A stretch of 64,000 nt of DNA. It comes from Pedobacter sp. R20-19. Lineage in GTDB: Bacteria; Bacteroidota; Bacteroidia; Sphingobacteriales; Sphingobacteriaceae. Shown one piece after another: positions 16,906-25,985 of the stretch (the stretch's first letter is position 1; the number at the start of each line of letters is the position of its first letter). Where the stretch lies: NCBI RefSeq assembly GCF_000708265.2, contig NZ_JCKI01000003.1, positions 248,001 to 312,000 of the forward strand. Direction: 5' to 3'. Made by a program: the position numbers and the translations under genes. The notes beneath the pieces were generated by a model. It searched no databases. It worked only from the letters and a program-made list of their open reading frames with translations, and was not told where the DNA came from.

Positions 16906-19382
16906 TAGGGATCTACATCAATCTGCATAAAAACACCCTTGAATTCTTTTGTAGCATTAAACTTTGTGAGGGTTTCTCGTAAAGCATCCTTAACCTTTTG
17001 AATAGCGGTATGCTTATCTGCTTTGATAATTACCTGTTTAATGTATAGGTTACGCACCCGGCTTACCAATGGTTGCTCTGGCCCCAGTACCCGTTTTCCA
17101 AATTTTGCTTTCAAAATATTGGCCAGGGTAAGTGCGGCATGATCCAGCACATGCGAATCTTTATGTTTGATATAGAGAAAGATCATTCTTGAAAACGGAG
17201 GATACAGGAACTTCTCCCGCTCCGCAATTTCATCATGATACATGCCTTCATAATCATTCTCCACCACCTGTTTGATGATCCGGTTTCCGGCATCATATGT
17301 TTGGATACATACGCTCCCCTGATCAGCTCTCCTGCCTGCCCGGCCAGCTACTTGTGCCAATAACTGGTAGCTTCTTTCATAAGCCCTAAAATCAGGATAA
17401 CCTAACAGCGTATCTGCATTAATTACGCCGATTAAATTTAAGTTATCAAAATCCAACCCTTTGGCCACCATTTGCGTACCAATTAAAATATCGGTTTTTT
17501 TATCCTGAAAGTCATTTAGAATTTGCTGTAATCCATTTTTTGTTCTGGTGCTATCCATATCCAGCCTGGCAATGGAAACATCAGGGTACAATAATTTCAG
17601 TTCCTCTTCTATCCTTTCTGTACCGAAACCCTTTTGCTCTACATGTACAGAGCCACAGGCCGGACAAATATTTACACTGCTTTGCTGATAACCACAATAA
17701 TGGCAATGTAGTTTGCCACTGCTTTTATGATACGTTAAACTAACATCACAATTCACACACTTGGGCGTATATCCGCAAGTTGCACAAATTAAAATAGTAG
17801 CATAACCCCTTCTGTTTTGAAAAAGTACAATCTGCTCCTTTTTAGAAAGTGCCAAATCTATATCCTTAATCAATACACTTGAAAAATAGGAAACCATGGT
17901 TTTCTTTTTGGTTTCCTCAGAAATACTTACCACCTGCTGAAGCGGCAGCTGCACGCCACCAAATCTTTCTTTCATTTCTACCAGGCCGTATTTACCCTGT
18001 AAAGCGTTATAATAACTTTCAAGAGATGGAGTAGCTGATCCCAGTACGACCTTGGCCTGATGCAGGTGAGCCAGGTAAATGGAAGCATCCCGTGCCTGGT
18101 ATCTCGGCGCAGGGTCATATTGTTTGTATGAAGGTTCATGCTCTTCATCAACCACAATTAATTTTAGATTTTGAAAGGGAAGAAAAACAGCTGAACGCGC
18201 ACCAAGAATAACTTTAAATGCACCTGTTCTAACCTTATTCCAGATTTCTACTCTTTCGCTATTGTTAAATTTCGAATGATATACGCCAATGGCATTGCCA
18301 AAATAACGCTTAATCCGTTCAACGATCTGAGTAGTAAGCGCAATTTCTGGTAATAAAAATAAAACCTGACCATTTGCATGTTGAATAATTTCTTCAATCA
18401 GCTTAATATAAACCTGCGTTTTTCCAGATGCTGTAACACCATGCAGCAATACCACATCCTTTTCTTTAAAGTGCTCATTAACCTTCGTAAGTGCCAGTTC
18501 CTGTGATTCGCTGAGCTTAAAATTTACACTAAATTCTTCATCGTTCGCAGCCAAACGACTTATAGGCTTTTTGGTTATAATGAAAATATCCTTATCAATC
18601 AAAGCTTTTAAAGCGCCAGCTCCGCAATTACTTTCTTCTAAAAGTTGTTCCTTAGAAATCGGTTGAGTAGATTTTTGTAGTTTAAGATAAGCCAGCAATG
18701 CATCTAACTGTTTAGGTGCACGTTCTAAAACACTGAAAAGTTGCTTTAAATTTTCCTGATCATTATAAAAATCATTTAGCAGAACGAAGGATTTAAGCAA
18801 TGGTTTATATTTCTGCACCACCTCTTCAGCCACCAAAATCAGTTCCTTTTCTAACAGGTTATTAATAATTGGGTAAATCGTTTTCTGACCTAAAAGCTTT
18901 GAAACATCATTAACCGTTAACTTTTCCTGCTTTTTAAGCGTAGTGATGATCAATTCTTCCTTATCATTTAGCACTACATCTTCACTAAAGTTTTCAGAGA
19001 GCATAAGAATGGTTTCACTGGCCAGTTTTAAGCTGGCTGGCAAAGCAGCAGTCATTACATCGCCCTCATTACACATGTAATAGTTGGTCATCCAAGTCCA
19101 GAACTTGAGTTGAGTGGCGGTTACAATAGGTTCGGCATCAATTACATCAATAATATATTTGGCTTCGTAAGCTGTAGGCGGGTTTTTAGAAATCCCACTT
19201 ATTAAGGCAGAATAAATTTTATGTTTCCCAAATTGAACTACTACCCTTTTACCAATTGCAACCTGATCATTTAAATCAAAAGGAATTCTGTAGGTATAGT
19301 TTATCGCCAAAGATAAAGGCAAAATCACTTCCACAAAAAGTGTTTCTCTCTCTGCAAAAATATCGTTCTCAAAAGTTTCCAT
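16902..19382 (-). CDS. priA: Primosomal protein N' (replication restart helicase)
   Basis: PriA recognises stalled forks and D-loops and reloads the replication machinery. At 826 residues it is of the larger Bacteroidota type. The N-terminal ~110 residues form the 3'-DNA-binding domain. The superfamily 2 helicase core shows Walker A GVTASGKTQVYIKL near residue 309, the DEEHEPSYKQYDPAPRY motif II near 410 and GSATPSLESYY near 445. A zinc module follows with four C-x2-C pairs (CATCGYTPKCVNCD, CHYCGY, CPACGS), and motif VI QVAGRAGR sits near 675. The gene directly follows the DUF423 gene with a one-base overlap, so they are co-transcribed. It overlaps the convergent barrel gene by four bases. 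Confidence 0.97.
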   Translation of the reverse strand: METFENDIFAERETLFVEVILPLSLAINYTYRIPFDLNDQVAIGKRVVVQFGKHKIYSALISGISKNPPTAYEAKYIIDVIDAEPIVTATQLKFWTWMTNYYMCNEGDVMTAALPASLKLASETILMLSENFSEDVVLNDKEELIITTLKKQEKLTVNDVSKLLGQKTIYPIINNLLEKELILVAEEVVQKYKPLLKSFVLLNDFYNDQENLKQLFSVLERAPKQLDALLAYLKLQKSTQPISKEQLLEESNCGAGALKALIDKDIFIITKKPISRLAANDEEFSVNFKLSESQELALTKVNEHFKEKDVVLLHGVTASGKTQVYIKLIEEIIQHANGQVLFLLPEIALTTQIVERIKRYFGNAIGVYHSKFNNSERVEIWNKVRTGAFKVILGARSAVFLPFQNLKLIVVDEEHEPSYKQYDPAPRYQARDASIYLAHLHQAKVVLGSATPSLESYYNALQGKYGLVEMKERFGGVQLPLQQVVSISEETKKKTMVSYFSSVLIKDIDLALSKKEQIVLFQNRRGYATILICATCGYTPKCVNCDVSLTYHKSSGKLHCHYCGYQQSSVNICPACGSVHVEQKGFGTERIEEELKLLYPDVSIARLDMDSTRTKNGLQQILNDFQDKKTDILIGTQMVAKGLDFDNLNLIGVINADTLLGYPDFRAYERSYQLLAQVAGRAGRRADQGSVCIQTYDAGNRIIKQVVENDYEGMYHDEIAEREKFLYPPFSRMIFLYIKHKDSHVLDHAALTLANILKAKFGKRVLGPEQPLVSRVRNLYIKQVIIKADKHTAIQKVKDALRETLTKFNATKEFKGVFMQIDVDPY

Positions 19383-19768
19383 TATTTATCTTTAATTGCA
19401 GCAAAAAACAACATAATCCAACCCAAAACAAACAGCAATCCTCCAATTGGTGTTAAAGGACCAATTAAATTCACAAAATCTAAATGCAGAATATTTCGCG
19501 TAGCCAGTAGATAAAGTGAACCGGAAAACAGGATGATTCCGAAGGTAAAACAAAAATAAGCAATATTGATCAGCTTGTTTCTGTAACGGGCAAATGTTGA
19601 TAAATATAATAAGGCAAAAGTATGATAGAATTGATAATTAACGCCTTTTTGCCAGATTTCTAATGATGAACCATCTACCAATGCCTTTAATGCATGAGCA
19701 CCAAATGCACCTAGCAAAACAGCAACAAATCCGAAAAAAGAAGCAGTAAGTATTATTCGTTTATTCAT
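19382..19768 (-). CDS. DUF423 family membrane protein
   Basis: I chose the ATG at 19768 (128 residues, MNKRIILTASFFGFVAVLLG). The family signature GAFGAHALKALVDGSSLEIWQKG and VNYQFYHTFALLYL is plain, and four hydrophobic segments are spaced along the protein. The family (YgdD-like) is widespread and of unknown function. Its stop codon overlaps the priA ATG by one base (TAATG), so priA is translationally coupled to it. This looks like a chance housekeeping pair and gives no clue to function. Upstream it is divergent from the 523-residue gene at 19862. Confidence 0.88.
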   Translation of the reverse strand: MNKRIILTASFFGFVAVLLGAFGAHALKALVDGSSLEIWQKGVNYQFYHTFALLYLSTFARYRNKLINIAYFCFTFGIILFSGSLYLLATRNILHLDFVNLIGPLTPIGGLLFVLGWIMLFFAAIKDK

Positions 19769-19861
19769 AGGTATTTTTGCCTGAAGCAATGGCTAAATTA
19801 ATAAATTGATAAAGAACTTCTCACTAATCAATGTAATTAAATTAAATTTGTTGCGTAGCAG

Positions 19862-21433
19862 ATGAGAAAGATCATAATATTAGTGAGTGTTTTATTGTTG
19901 GGTGTAGCATCAATGTCCTATTTATATTTTTCTAAATTGGGTACAGAAAACGATGCCAAAGATTTGGCACTCCAATCGGCGACCAACAATGCTGCAATCC
20001 TTTTTTCATTTCAGAATGATAAAGCTTTTTACGAAATTATTGAAGGACAAGGCCTTTTACAGCAATTCATTGGTGAAGAAAAAACAAACTTACTTAAACA
20101 ACTAAAAGAAAGTTTCGTTAATAAAAAGTCGATCAATAACTTTGTACAGGATCAGGAGATTTATATTAGCTTACTCCCAGATTCCAATCATACCCTTAAT
20201 TTTCTCCTTACCGTTCAGATAAAGCCAGATCAGCAATTGATCAATTTTCAAAATATACTCCAGCCAATCGTTAAGCCAGTATTAAAGGAAAAAAACATTT
20301 ATACCCTTAAGGTAAATGATAGCCTGAATGTTTTTATGGGCATTCAGCATCAGGTTTTAACGGTATCCACTTCACTAAAGTTAATAAAAAATGCGGCAAT
20401 CAGACTTAATGAAAATCCTTTTACAGCTTATATTAAAGAATCCAGGTTGCTAAACAAAAATATATTGGCACAGTTGCACATTAACTTTAATCAGGCACCC
20501 CTACTGCTAAAGAATATTATTACCGGGAATTTGAATGGCGAAATGGCTTTATTTAAAACACAAAATAGCTTTGCCACTTTAAATTACAATTTCAGTAAAG
20601 AAAAAATTTTGTTTAATGGAAACACAGAAATTAAGTCAGCAGATAATTACCTAAAGCTGTTTGAGCACACACCTGTTCAAACCACTGATATTCAGAATAT
20701 ACTTCCGGATCGTACGGCCAATTACACCATATATGCTTATGATAACTATCAATCCTGGCAACACAAGTTAATCAGCTGGCAAACACTTAAAAAATTAACT
20801 GATAAAAGAAATTCACTGATTAAAAAGGTCAAAAACGAGTACCGCACAGACTTAAATGCTATATTTCCAACATACCTTAAAAATCAATTTGCTACCTTTC
20901 AATTAAATACGGGAGAAAAATTAGCCGCCATATCATTAATTAATGGAGAAAAGGTGAAACAACTGTTGTTTGATGTAAGTGAAGATTACAATGATGAGAT
21001 TAAACATTTTAAACCAGCTGATATCCTTTTCACTTACCTGGGTGAGCCCTTTAAAAATTTCACCAAACCTTATTACCTCATTATTGACAATCAGCTTGTT
21101 ATCGCCAATAATGCTAGTACAGTGCAGTCTTTTTTAAATAGTTATAAAAATAACAAATTGCTGATCCAGGAGCCCGCCTATCTTGATGTCCTAAATCAGT
21201 TATCCAATACCTCAAATGTTGGTTTTTATATTAACCTAAAAAATTCTAAAGATATCTTCAGAAGTCAGCTTCTGTTAAAATACTATAAACATTTACAGGC
21301 AGATAGTGGATTGAAAGAATTTGATAGCTTTTATTATCAAATGAGTGCTGATCAAAACAAATTCATTACAAACATGCTTTTAAATAAATACATCAAGCAA
21401 AACACATCAGACTCATCGAGTATCATTAAATAA
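19862..21433 (+). CDS. Membrane-anchored envelope protein, unknown (DUF3352-like in shape)
   Basis: The 523-residue product begins with a single hydrophobic segment (IIILVSVLLLGVASMSYLYF, residues 4-23) that could be an uncleaved anchor; the rest is predicted to be outside the cytoplasm. The body consists of repeating long beta-rich stretches with helices, e.g. YISLLPDSNHTLNFLLTVQ, NVFMGIQHQVLTVSTS, ILFTYLGEPFKNF and YYLIIDNQLVIANNAS. The last pattern (hydrophobic strand, D-N-Q/N-x-L-V-I-A-N) resembles DUF3352-type proteins, in which a test of self value is read twice in tandem, but I cannot confirm the family. It is followed after 24 bases by the DUF5723-like gene, so the two probably act together at the envelope. 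Confidence 0.65.
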   Translation: MRKIIILVSVLLLGVASMSYLYFSKLGTENDAKDLALQSATNNAAILFSFQNDKAFYEIIEGQGLLQQFIGEEKTNLLKQLKESFVNKKSINNFVQDQEIYISLLPDSNHTLNFLLTVQIKPDQQLINFQNILQPIVKPVLKEKNIYTLKVNDSLNVFMGIQHQVLTVSTSLKLIKNAAIRLNENPFTAYIKESRLLNKNILAQLHINFNQAPLLLKNIITGNLNGEMALFKTQNSFATLNYNFSKEKILFNGNTEIKSADNYLKLFEHTPVQTTDIQNILPDRTANYTIYAYDNYQSWQHKLISWQTLKKLTDKRNSLIKKVKNEYRTDLNAIFPTYLKNQFATFQLNTGEKLAAISLINGEKVKQLLFDVSEDYNDEIKHFKPADILFTYLGEPFKNFTKPYYLIIDNQLVIANNASTVQSFLNSYKNNKLLIQEPAYLDVLNQLSNTSNVGFYINLKNSKDIFRSQLLLKYYKHLQADSGLKEFDSFYYQMSADQNKFITNMLLNKYIKQNTSDSSSIIK

Positions 21434-21457
21434 GCGATAGCCACAAAATTAATTTAA

Positions 21458-22867
21458 ATGAAGAAATTATTACTTACCATCACCTTAATGGCTAGTGGCT
21501 ATTTTGCGAATGCGCAGCAATATGCCCTTTTTGGCACGAAAACCATGTTCGATGCTTTTGAAAATGTTGCTCAAAAATCTTTCACGCTGGATTCTTCACG
21601 TAAATTTTCATCCAATTTCTTCCTACCCTATTTTGGTGTTAATGCAGCAAATGTTGGAGATGCAGAATACGTGGTGCGAAAGCTAACACAGCAAGGTGTT
21701 AACGATACCAGAACACTTCCAATTGGTACTGGCGCCATCAATCACCTCTATGAAAACAGCAATATATATGTAGCTACTTTCCGTTTATTCAAATCATATA
21801 AATACCACAAAGAGATTGGGCTTTCCTGGCAAATTCGCTCTGATGTAAATTTAGACTACACGAATGAAACGCTGGCTATTTTTGATTCTTACAGTAGATT
21901 TAAATCTGATACACAGCTTGATGGAATTTTTAACACCAGAGGTTACCAGCAATCCTATCACCAGTTTAGCTTTACATACAGAGAAAATTACAATAAGAGA
22001 TTGGCTTTTGGTGTGAAAGCAAGTCTATTGAGTGGAATTTTGTACAATAAACTGGACATTAGAAATTCTAATCTTTACATCGATAATAGTATAAATGCAT
22101 TGGCAATTAGACTGGATGGAACCTATGCCAGTAATTTCTCTGACACAGATGAAATTAATAAAAATACATTTCTACCTAACTTTAAAAATCCAGGCTTATC
22201 GTTAAGTTTTGGAACCAATTATACTACAAAGAAAGGCCTTTATTTGATGGCAAATATTAAAGATTTAGGTTTTATCTGGTGGAGAAGCGGAACGCAAAAA
22301 GCCACAGTAAATCAATCTAAACTTTTAACCGAAATTAATAGTGAATCTTCCAATAACAATCAGGAGATCAGAGATATATTTCTGTTATCTCAACAAAGCG
22401 AAAAATTTTTAGCGGCTACTAATGCTAAATTTGATGCCTACGTTTCCAAACAATATGGCTTTTATAAACCTGCGCTTATCGTTTCAAAGAATCTATTTTA
22501 TAAAGGTGGCGATATTGCTTTTGTTAATACCATTACTCATCAAAACATATCTGCCAGTGTAACGCCACTCTATAATTTTAATCATATTTTTATGATTGGC
22601 ATTCAAGGAAAATATCAAACGCCTAACTTCGAACTTTTTGGAGGTACAGACAATTTGTTTTCTACTTTTAACCAAGCCAGAGGAATTTATAACAGCAATG
22701 CAGATATTGGGAGCGGCCCCAATGGCGCTTCAGTTTATATGGGTGTAGGCATTAAGTTTGGTAATATTGTTAATCATCCTCAATTTAGTGATGTAATGCC
22801 AGGAATTAATGATCAACAGGAAGGAAGCTTTTTCAAAAACCTTTTTTCTATCTTTAAAAGAAAATAA
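21458..22867 (+). CDS. Outer-membrane protein, DUF5723-like
   Basis: A 469-residue protein with a signal peptide (MKKLLLTITLMASGYFANAQQ). Almost the whole mature region alternates polar and aromatic strands (YHQFSFTYRENY, LAFGVKASLLSG, LSLSFGTNYTTKKGLYLMANIKDLGFIWW described in pieces), the pattern of a large outer-membrane barrel; the segment ending in GASVYMGVGIKFGN near the C-terminus is typical of DUF5723 proteins. These are common in Bacteroidota, have no assigned activity and often sit beside gliding or secretion genes. The gene lies 24 bases after the membrane-anchored gene on the same strand and ends one base before the stop of convergent tsaB. Family name is from memory, function unknown. 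Confidence 0.7.
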   Translation: MKKLLLTITLMASGYFANAQQYALFGTKTMFDAFENVAQKSFTLDSSRKFSSNFFLPYFGVNAANVGDAEYVVRKLTQQGVNDTRTLPIGTGAINHLYENSNIYVATFRLFKSYKYHKEIGLSWQIRSDVNLDYTNETLAIFDSYSRFKSDTQLDGIFNTRGYQQSYHQFSFTYRENYNKRLAFGVKASLLSGILYNKLDIRNSNLYIDNSINALAIRLDGTYASNFSDTDEINKNTFLPNFKNPGLSLSFGTNYTTKKGLYLMANIKDLGFIWWRSGTQKATVNQSKLLTEINSESSNNNQEIRDIFLLSQQSEKFLAATNAKFDAYVSKQYGFYKPALIVSKNLFYKGGDIAFVNTITHQNISASVTPLYNFNHIFMIGIQGKYQTPNFELFGGTDNLFSTFNQARGIYNSNADIGSGPNGASVYMGVGIKFGNIVNHPQFSDVMPGINDQQEGSFFKNLFSIFKRK

Positions 22868-23554
22868 TTAAACTTTTGGTTTAGGCTGTGTAACTACAAA
22901 ATCTTTCAGGTAAAAAGGCTCAAAGTACGCTACATCTTCAAATCGACCTTGGTTAAAAGCATCAAAGGATAAAGCCGACATATATTTTGAAGCGTTAAAG
23001 TTATTTGCATCGAAAAATGCATTTGGATGATTCAGCGCTTCAGCACATTTTGCAGCACCATCACCTAAAAAGCTAATCTTGTTTTGTAGCAATAAATCAG
23101 CAAAACTGGTTTCGTCGATGATTTTGGCAGACGTTGGCTCAATAATTTCTAATGATGAATTAAACACCGAAGTATAAACTTCCATTCTTCTGGCATCAAT
23201 CATTGGGCAAATTAAACCAGCATATGCAGGGTTTTCCACCATAAAGCCTGCAGCCATCATTTCTAGTGTTTCAATGGCAATTAACGGCTTATCTAAGGCA
23301 TAACACAATCCTTTAGCAGTAGAGACGCCTATTCTTAATCCGGTATATGATCCTGGCCCTTTACTCACTGCAACCGCATCTAAATCCTGATAAGTTAAAC
23401 CTGCTTTTTTAATCACCTCATCAATAAAAAGTGTCAAATTGGCGGCGTGTAGGTTTTGTCCACTTTCTTCTTTCCATGCAACTGTTTTTCCATCGAATGA
23501 TAAAGCAACAGAACAAACCTGTGTAGCTGTTTCTAATTGAAGTATTTTAGCCAT
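22868..23554 (-). CDS. tsaB: tRNA threonylcarbamoyladenosine biosynthesis protein TsaB
   Basis: TsaB is the non-catalytic partner of TsaD in making t6A37 on tRNAs that read ANN codons. The 228-residue product has the ASKHA-fold start MAKILQLETATQVCSVALS and the signature AVSKGPGSYTGLRIGVSTAKGLCYAL near residue 62 (quoted here over 20 residues only in its first part: GPGSYTGLRIGVSTAKGL). Later the IDARRMEVYTSVF stretch matches TsaB as distinct from TsaD, which would carry zinc-binding histidines not found here. It lies downstream of yidD on the same strand after a 127-base gap, and meets the barrel gene tail-to-tail. Confidence 0.95.
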   Translation of the reverse strand: MAKILQLETATQVCSVALSFDGKTVAWKEESGQNLHAANLTLFIDEVIKKAGLTYQDLDAVAVSKGPGSYTGLRIGVSTAKGLCYALDKPLIAIETLEMMAAGFMVENPAYAGLICPMIDARRMEVYTSVFNSSLEIIEPTSAKIIDETSFADLLLQNKISFLGDGAAKCAEALNHPNAFFDANNFNASKYMSALSFDAFNQGRFEDVAYFEPFYLKDFVVTQPKPKV

Positions 23555-23681
23555 GTCGCAAATGTATCAAAAATAGTAAAATGGACGAAGATATTATCGT
23601 TTTGAGTTTGAAGTGATGAGTTGATTAAATAATCATCTATAAAAGATAGATTAGTGCCTCATGAACTAATGACGAATAATC

Positions 23682-23912
23682 TTATGGAACCGGATCATGA
23701 CCATGTTTACCCCAGGGATGGCATCGCCCAATTCTTTTTAAAGCCATCCAGCCCCCTTTAAATGGCCCATATTTCCTGATGGCTTCTATTCCATACTGAG
23801 AACACGTAGGCGTAAACCTGCAGTTGGCACCAAGCATAGGAGAAATTGCATATTGATAAATCCTGATCAGCGCCAAAAAAAGCCAGGAGAAAGCCTTATT
23901 CAACAACTTCAT
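23682..23912 (-). CDS. yidD: Membrane protein insertion efficiency factor YidD
   Basis: A 76-residue protein with the family core [23 protein letters not shown], followed by [18 protein letters not shown] and the terminal [14 protein letters not shown]. The conserved cysteines ([10 protein letters not shown] and RCHPW) are all present. It helps YidC-dependent insertion of inner-membrane proteins. Its start overlaps the end of rnpA by 17 bases, the standard rpmH-rnpA-yidD order. Confidence 0.97.
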   Translation of the reverse strand: MKLLNKAFSWLFLALIRIYQYAISPMLGANCRFTPTCSQYGIEAIRKYGPFKGGWMALKRIGRCHPWGKHGHDPVP

Positions 23913-24294
23913 GTGGCTGAACTAAAGTTATAAAACGTTTAAAAGTAGCAATTAACTTCTTTTGAATGAAGATAAATTCATATTTCTGTTTTCCAACATA
24001 TTGAATAGAAAACAATAATAAGCCCCTTTCTGTTGGAAGTTGATTATAAAAATGATCTTGCTTATTTAAACGATAAGCTTCACGGATGCGACGCTTAAGC
24101 AGATTACGATCTACAGCTCGTTTATATCTTTTCTTAGGAACATTAATGACCACCTGAGCAGGAATGCTTGTAGGTTCATCAATAAAAAGATAAGAGATGC
24201 GAAATGGGTATAATAAAAAAGAAGAACCGTTTTTAAACAGCAGATCTAAATGTTTTCTGCTGCATAACCGTTCTTCTTTCCTGAATGTGTACAT
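23896..24294 (-). CDS. rnpA: Ribonuclease P protein component
   Basis: Protein subunit of RNase P, which trims tRNA 5' leaders. The 132-residue product opens with the typical [20 protein letters not shown], and the RNR motif region reads [22 protein letters not shown] (the [10 protein letters not shown] core near residue 82). The protein is strongly basic. It lies between rpmH and yidD, overlapping yidD by 17 bases and beginning 65 bases after the rpmH stop. Confidence 0.96.
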   Translation of the reverse strand: MYTFRKEERLCSRKHLDLLFKNGSSFLLYPFRISYLFIDEPTSIPAQVVINVPKKRYKRAVDRNLLKRRIREAYRLNKQDHFYNQLPTERGLLLFSIQYVGKQKYEFIFIQKKLIATFKRFITLVQPHEVVE

Positions 24295-24359
24295 ATATTT
24301 TTGATTGATAATTGCAGATTTTGCTCTGCCGATTCCGAATCCGGAAAAGCAATCAAAAA

Positions 24360-24518
24360 CTATGCTTTATGCTTGCGTTCGTCAGAAACTGTTAATCTTT
24401 TTCTTCCTTTAGCACGACGTGATGCTAATACTCGTCTGCCGTTAGCTGTTGCCATTCTTTCGCGGAAGCCGTGTTTGTTTCTTCTCTTTCTTTGCGAAGG
24501 TTGGTATGTTCTTTTCAT
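24360..24518 (-). CDS. rpmH: 50S ribosomal protein L34
   Basis: A 52-residue, very basic protein, [20 protein letters not shown] followed by [20 protein letters not shown] and [12 protein letters not shown]; this is the L34 signature from end to end. It is short enough to be missed by automatic gene finding with a 60-residue cutoff. It is the first gene of the rpmH-rnpA-yidD cluster, with a promoter at 24558-24589. The reading frame on the opposite strand across this interval (24301-24654) is a shadow. Confidence 0.97.
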   Translation of the reverse strand: MKRTYQPSQRKRRNKHGFRERMATANGRRVLASRRAKGRKRLTVSDERKHKA

Positions 24519-24557
24519 GACTGTATATTATCTTATTAATTTCAAAATTAAGAGGTG

Positions 24558-24589
24558 CAAATATAAAGTGATTTCTCTACAAATGCAAG
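24558..24589 (-). promoter_or_regulatory. Promoter of rpmH
   Basis: Read leftward: CTTG (24586-24589), 20 bases, then TATATTTG (24558-24565), a full match to the -7 consensus TAnnTTTG with a partial -33 element. It lies 40 bases before the rpmH ATG. A second TACATTTG occurs at 24620-24627 but lacks a -33 partner. Confidence 0.6.
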
Positions 24590-24708
24590 AGTGTTTAGTT
24601 TTTATTTTTTATTCAATTGCAAATGTAAAAAAACTTTTGAAAAATCAGACTTAATGATGTTCTTACACTGGATTACTTTGAATATATCAAATCAGTACTC
24701 TTTAAGAC

Positions 24709-25230
24709 TTATACCTCAATAATATTAAGTGCAGCGTTATATAAATCAATATTACCTTTATTCATTAGACTTAAAATATATTTTTTTTCAGCTAAGTAAG
24801 CTACAGCAAAATTAGGATCCCGCTCAACAATTGAGATTGTATTATTTATTAAATCACAATATTTAACACTTTGGTAAGTTGGTAAAATACCAGCTAGCCT
24901 TTCAGCTTCTAAAACCTTTCTCTTTCCCCTATTTAAACTGGGGAAATTATCAGGAATATAAATATCTGTTAATGCTATAACACCATTAATAATAAAATCT
25001 ACCTCACTTATGGAATAATTTGAAGATAACAATAATCTCAAATCCGATTTTGAGCATAGCGTATCCTCTAATAAATCATGAAATAGACCAATTTCATACC
25101 CAAATGGAATATGGTTAGCCTCTGCTAATTCAGCAACTTCAATACAATGGTTTATGTAAGGTTCAAAGGTATATTTTCGCTTTTGCCCCTCGTGCCATTT
25201 TGCTGCAAATCTTATCAGTTCTTCTTTCAA
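24709..25230 (-). CDS. HD-domain hydrolase, (p)ppGpp-hydrolase-like
   Basis: A 173-residue single-domain protein. An N-terminal helix AAKWHEGQKRKYTFEPYINHCIEVAEL carries the first histidine, and the HD pair is in LFHDLLEDTLCSKSDLR near residue 50. The order (HxGQxR-x-Y, H, HDxxED) is that of the RelA/SpoT hydrolase and Mesh1 group, which splits (p)ppGpp; the later stretch SVKYCDLINNTISIV, with D and N, matches the helix that binds the nucleotide in that group. The gene sits 20 bases after the LytTR regulator on the same strand, so it may be part of its operon. An activity on (p)ppGpp is inferred only; other nucleotides are possible. Confidence 0.75.
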   Translation of the reverse strand: MKEELIRFAAKWHEGQKRKYTFEPYINHCIEVAELAEANHIPFGYEIGLFHDLLEDTLCSKSDLRLLLSSNYSISEVDFIINGVIALTDIYIPDNFPSLNRGKRKVLEAERLAGILPTYQSVKYCDLINNTISIVERDPNFAVAYLAEKKYILSLMNKGNIDLYNAALNIIEV

Positions 25231-25250
25231 TATCTTAATATTTTTAAATT

Positions 25251-25985
25251 TTATAGTCCCAATGCTACCTTCAACTTGGCATATCCTGTCTTACTTACCG
25301 GCAACCAAATATCTGATTTAAGCAATACCACGTAACTGTCTTTTTCTTTCAACTCAATTTTAGTAACCTGGGCCAGATTAATAATATAAGAACGGTGAAT
25401 ACGAATGAACTGATTTACATCTAGCGTTTGCTCAAAATAAGACATGGTTTTATTTTTATAAAAAACCCCATCTACCGTATTCATTTTCACATAATCATCA
25501 TCAGCTTCAAGATAATTAATATCTGCCGTTGGGATAATTTTAATTACACCATCTTTTTTAACTACCACCCTATTGTTCTGCGCAGGACTTAAGGCAGCAG
25601 CATCTAAAACAGCTTCTGTATTTCCCTGTTGATTCAACCGGCCGGGAAGTTTTTTCATAGCAGCTTCAAACCTACCCTTATCAATAGGCTTAAGTAAATA
25701 ATCAACAGCATTCACCTCAAATGCTTTAATGGCATATTCATCAAAAGCGGTGGTAAAAATAACTGCTGGCTTATCATCTACCAGCTCCAGCATTTCAAAG
25801 CCACTTATTTTAGGCATTTGAATATCCAGAAAAATAAGGTCTGGCTTATGTAAAGTTATGGCCTTTAATCCCTCAAAACCATCACAACATTCAGCAACAA
25901 CCTCTATTTCAGGATGATCTGTTAAATAAAACTTAACAATATCTCTGGCTAAAGGTTCATCATCAATGAGTATCGTTCTGATCAT
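25251..25985 (-). CDS. LytTR-family response regulator
   Basis: A 244-residue transcription factor. The receiver domain (residues 1-120) has the acidic pocket LIDDEP, the phospho-accepting Asp in LIFLDIQMPKISGFE near residue 54 and the conserved Lys in LLKPIDKGRF. The C-terminal LytTR DNA-binding domain (~145-244) shows INYLEADDDYVKMNT and RIHRSYIINLAQV. Its start overlaps the end of the histidine kinase gene by 23 bases, so the pair is a standard two-component system of the LytS/LytR form. Targets are unknown; the LiaF-like gene just upstream and the HD gene downstream are the natural candidates. Confidence 0.95.
   Translation of the reverse strand: MIRTILIDDEPLARDIVKFYLTDHPEIEVVAECCDGFEGLKAITLHKPDLIFLDIQMPKISGFEMLELVDDKPAVIFTTAFDEYAIKAFEVNAVDYLLKPIDKGRFEAAMKKLPGRLNQQGNTEAVLDAAALSPAQNNRVVVKKDGVIKIIPTADINYLEADDDYVKMNTVDGVFYKNKTMSYFEQTLDVNQFIRIHRSYIINLAQVTKIELKEKDSYVVLLKSDIWLPVSKTGYAKLKVALGL

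Noticed and set aside
24301..24654. A 117-codon rightward frame
   Set aside because: It is the antisense shadow of rpmH and its promoter region; the leftward frame encodes L34 exactly.
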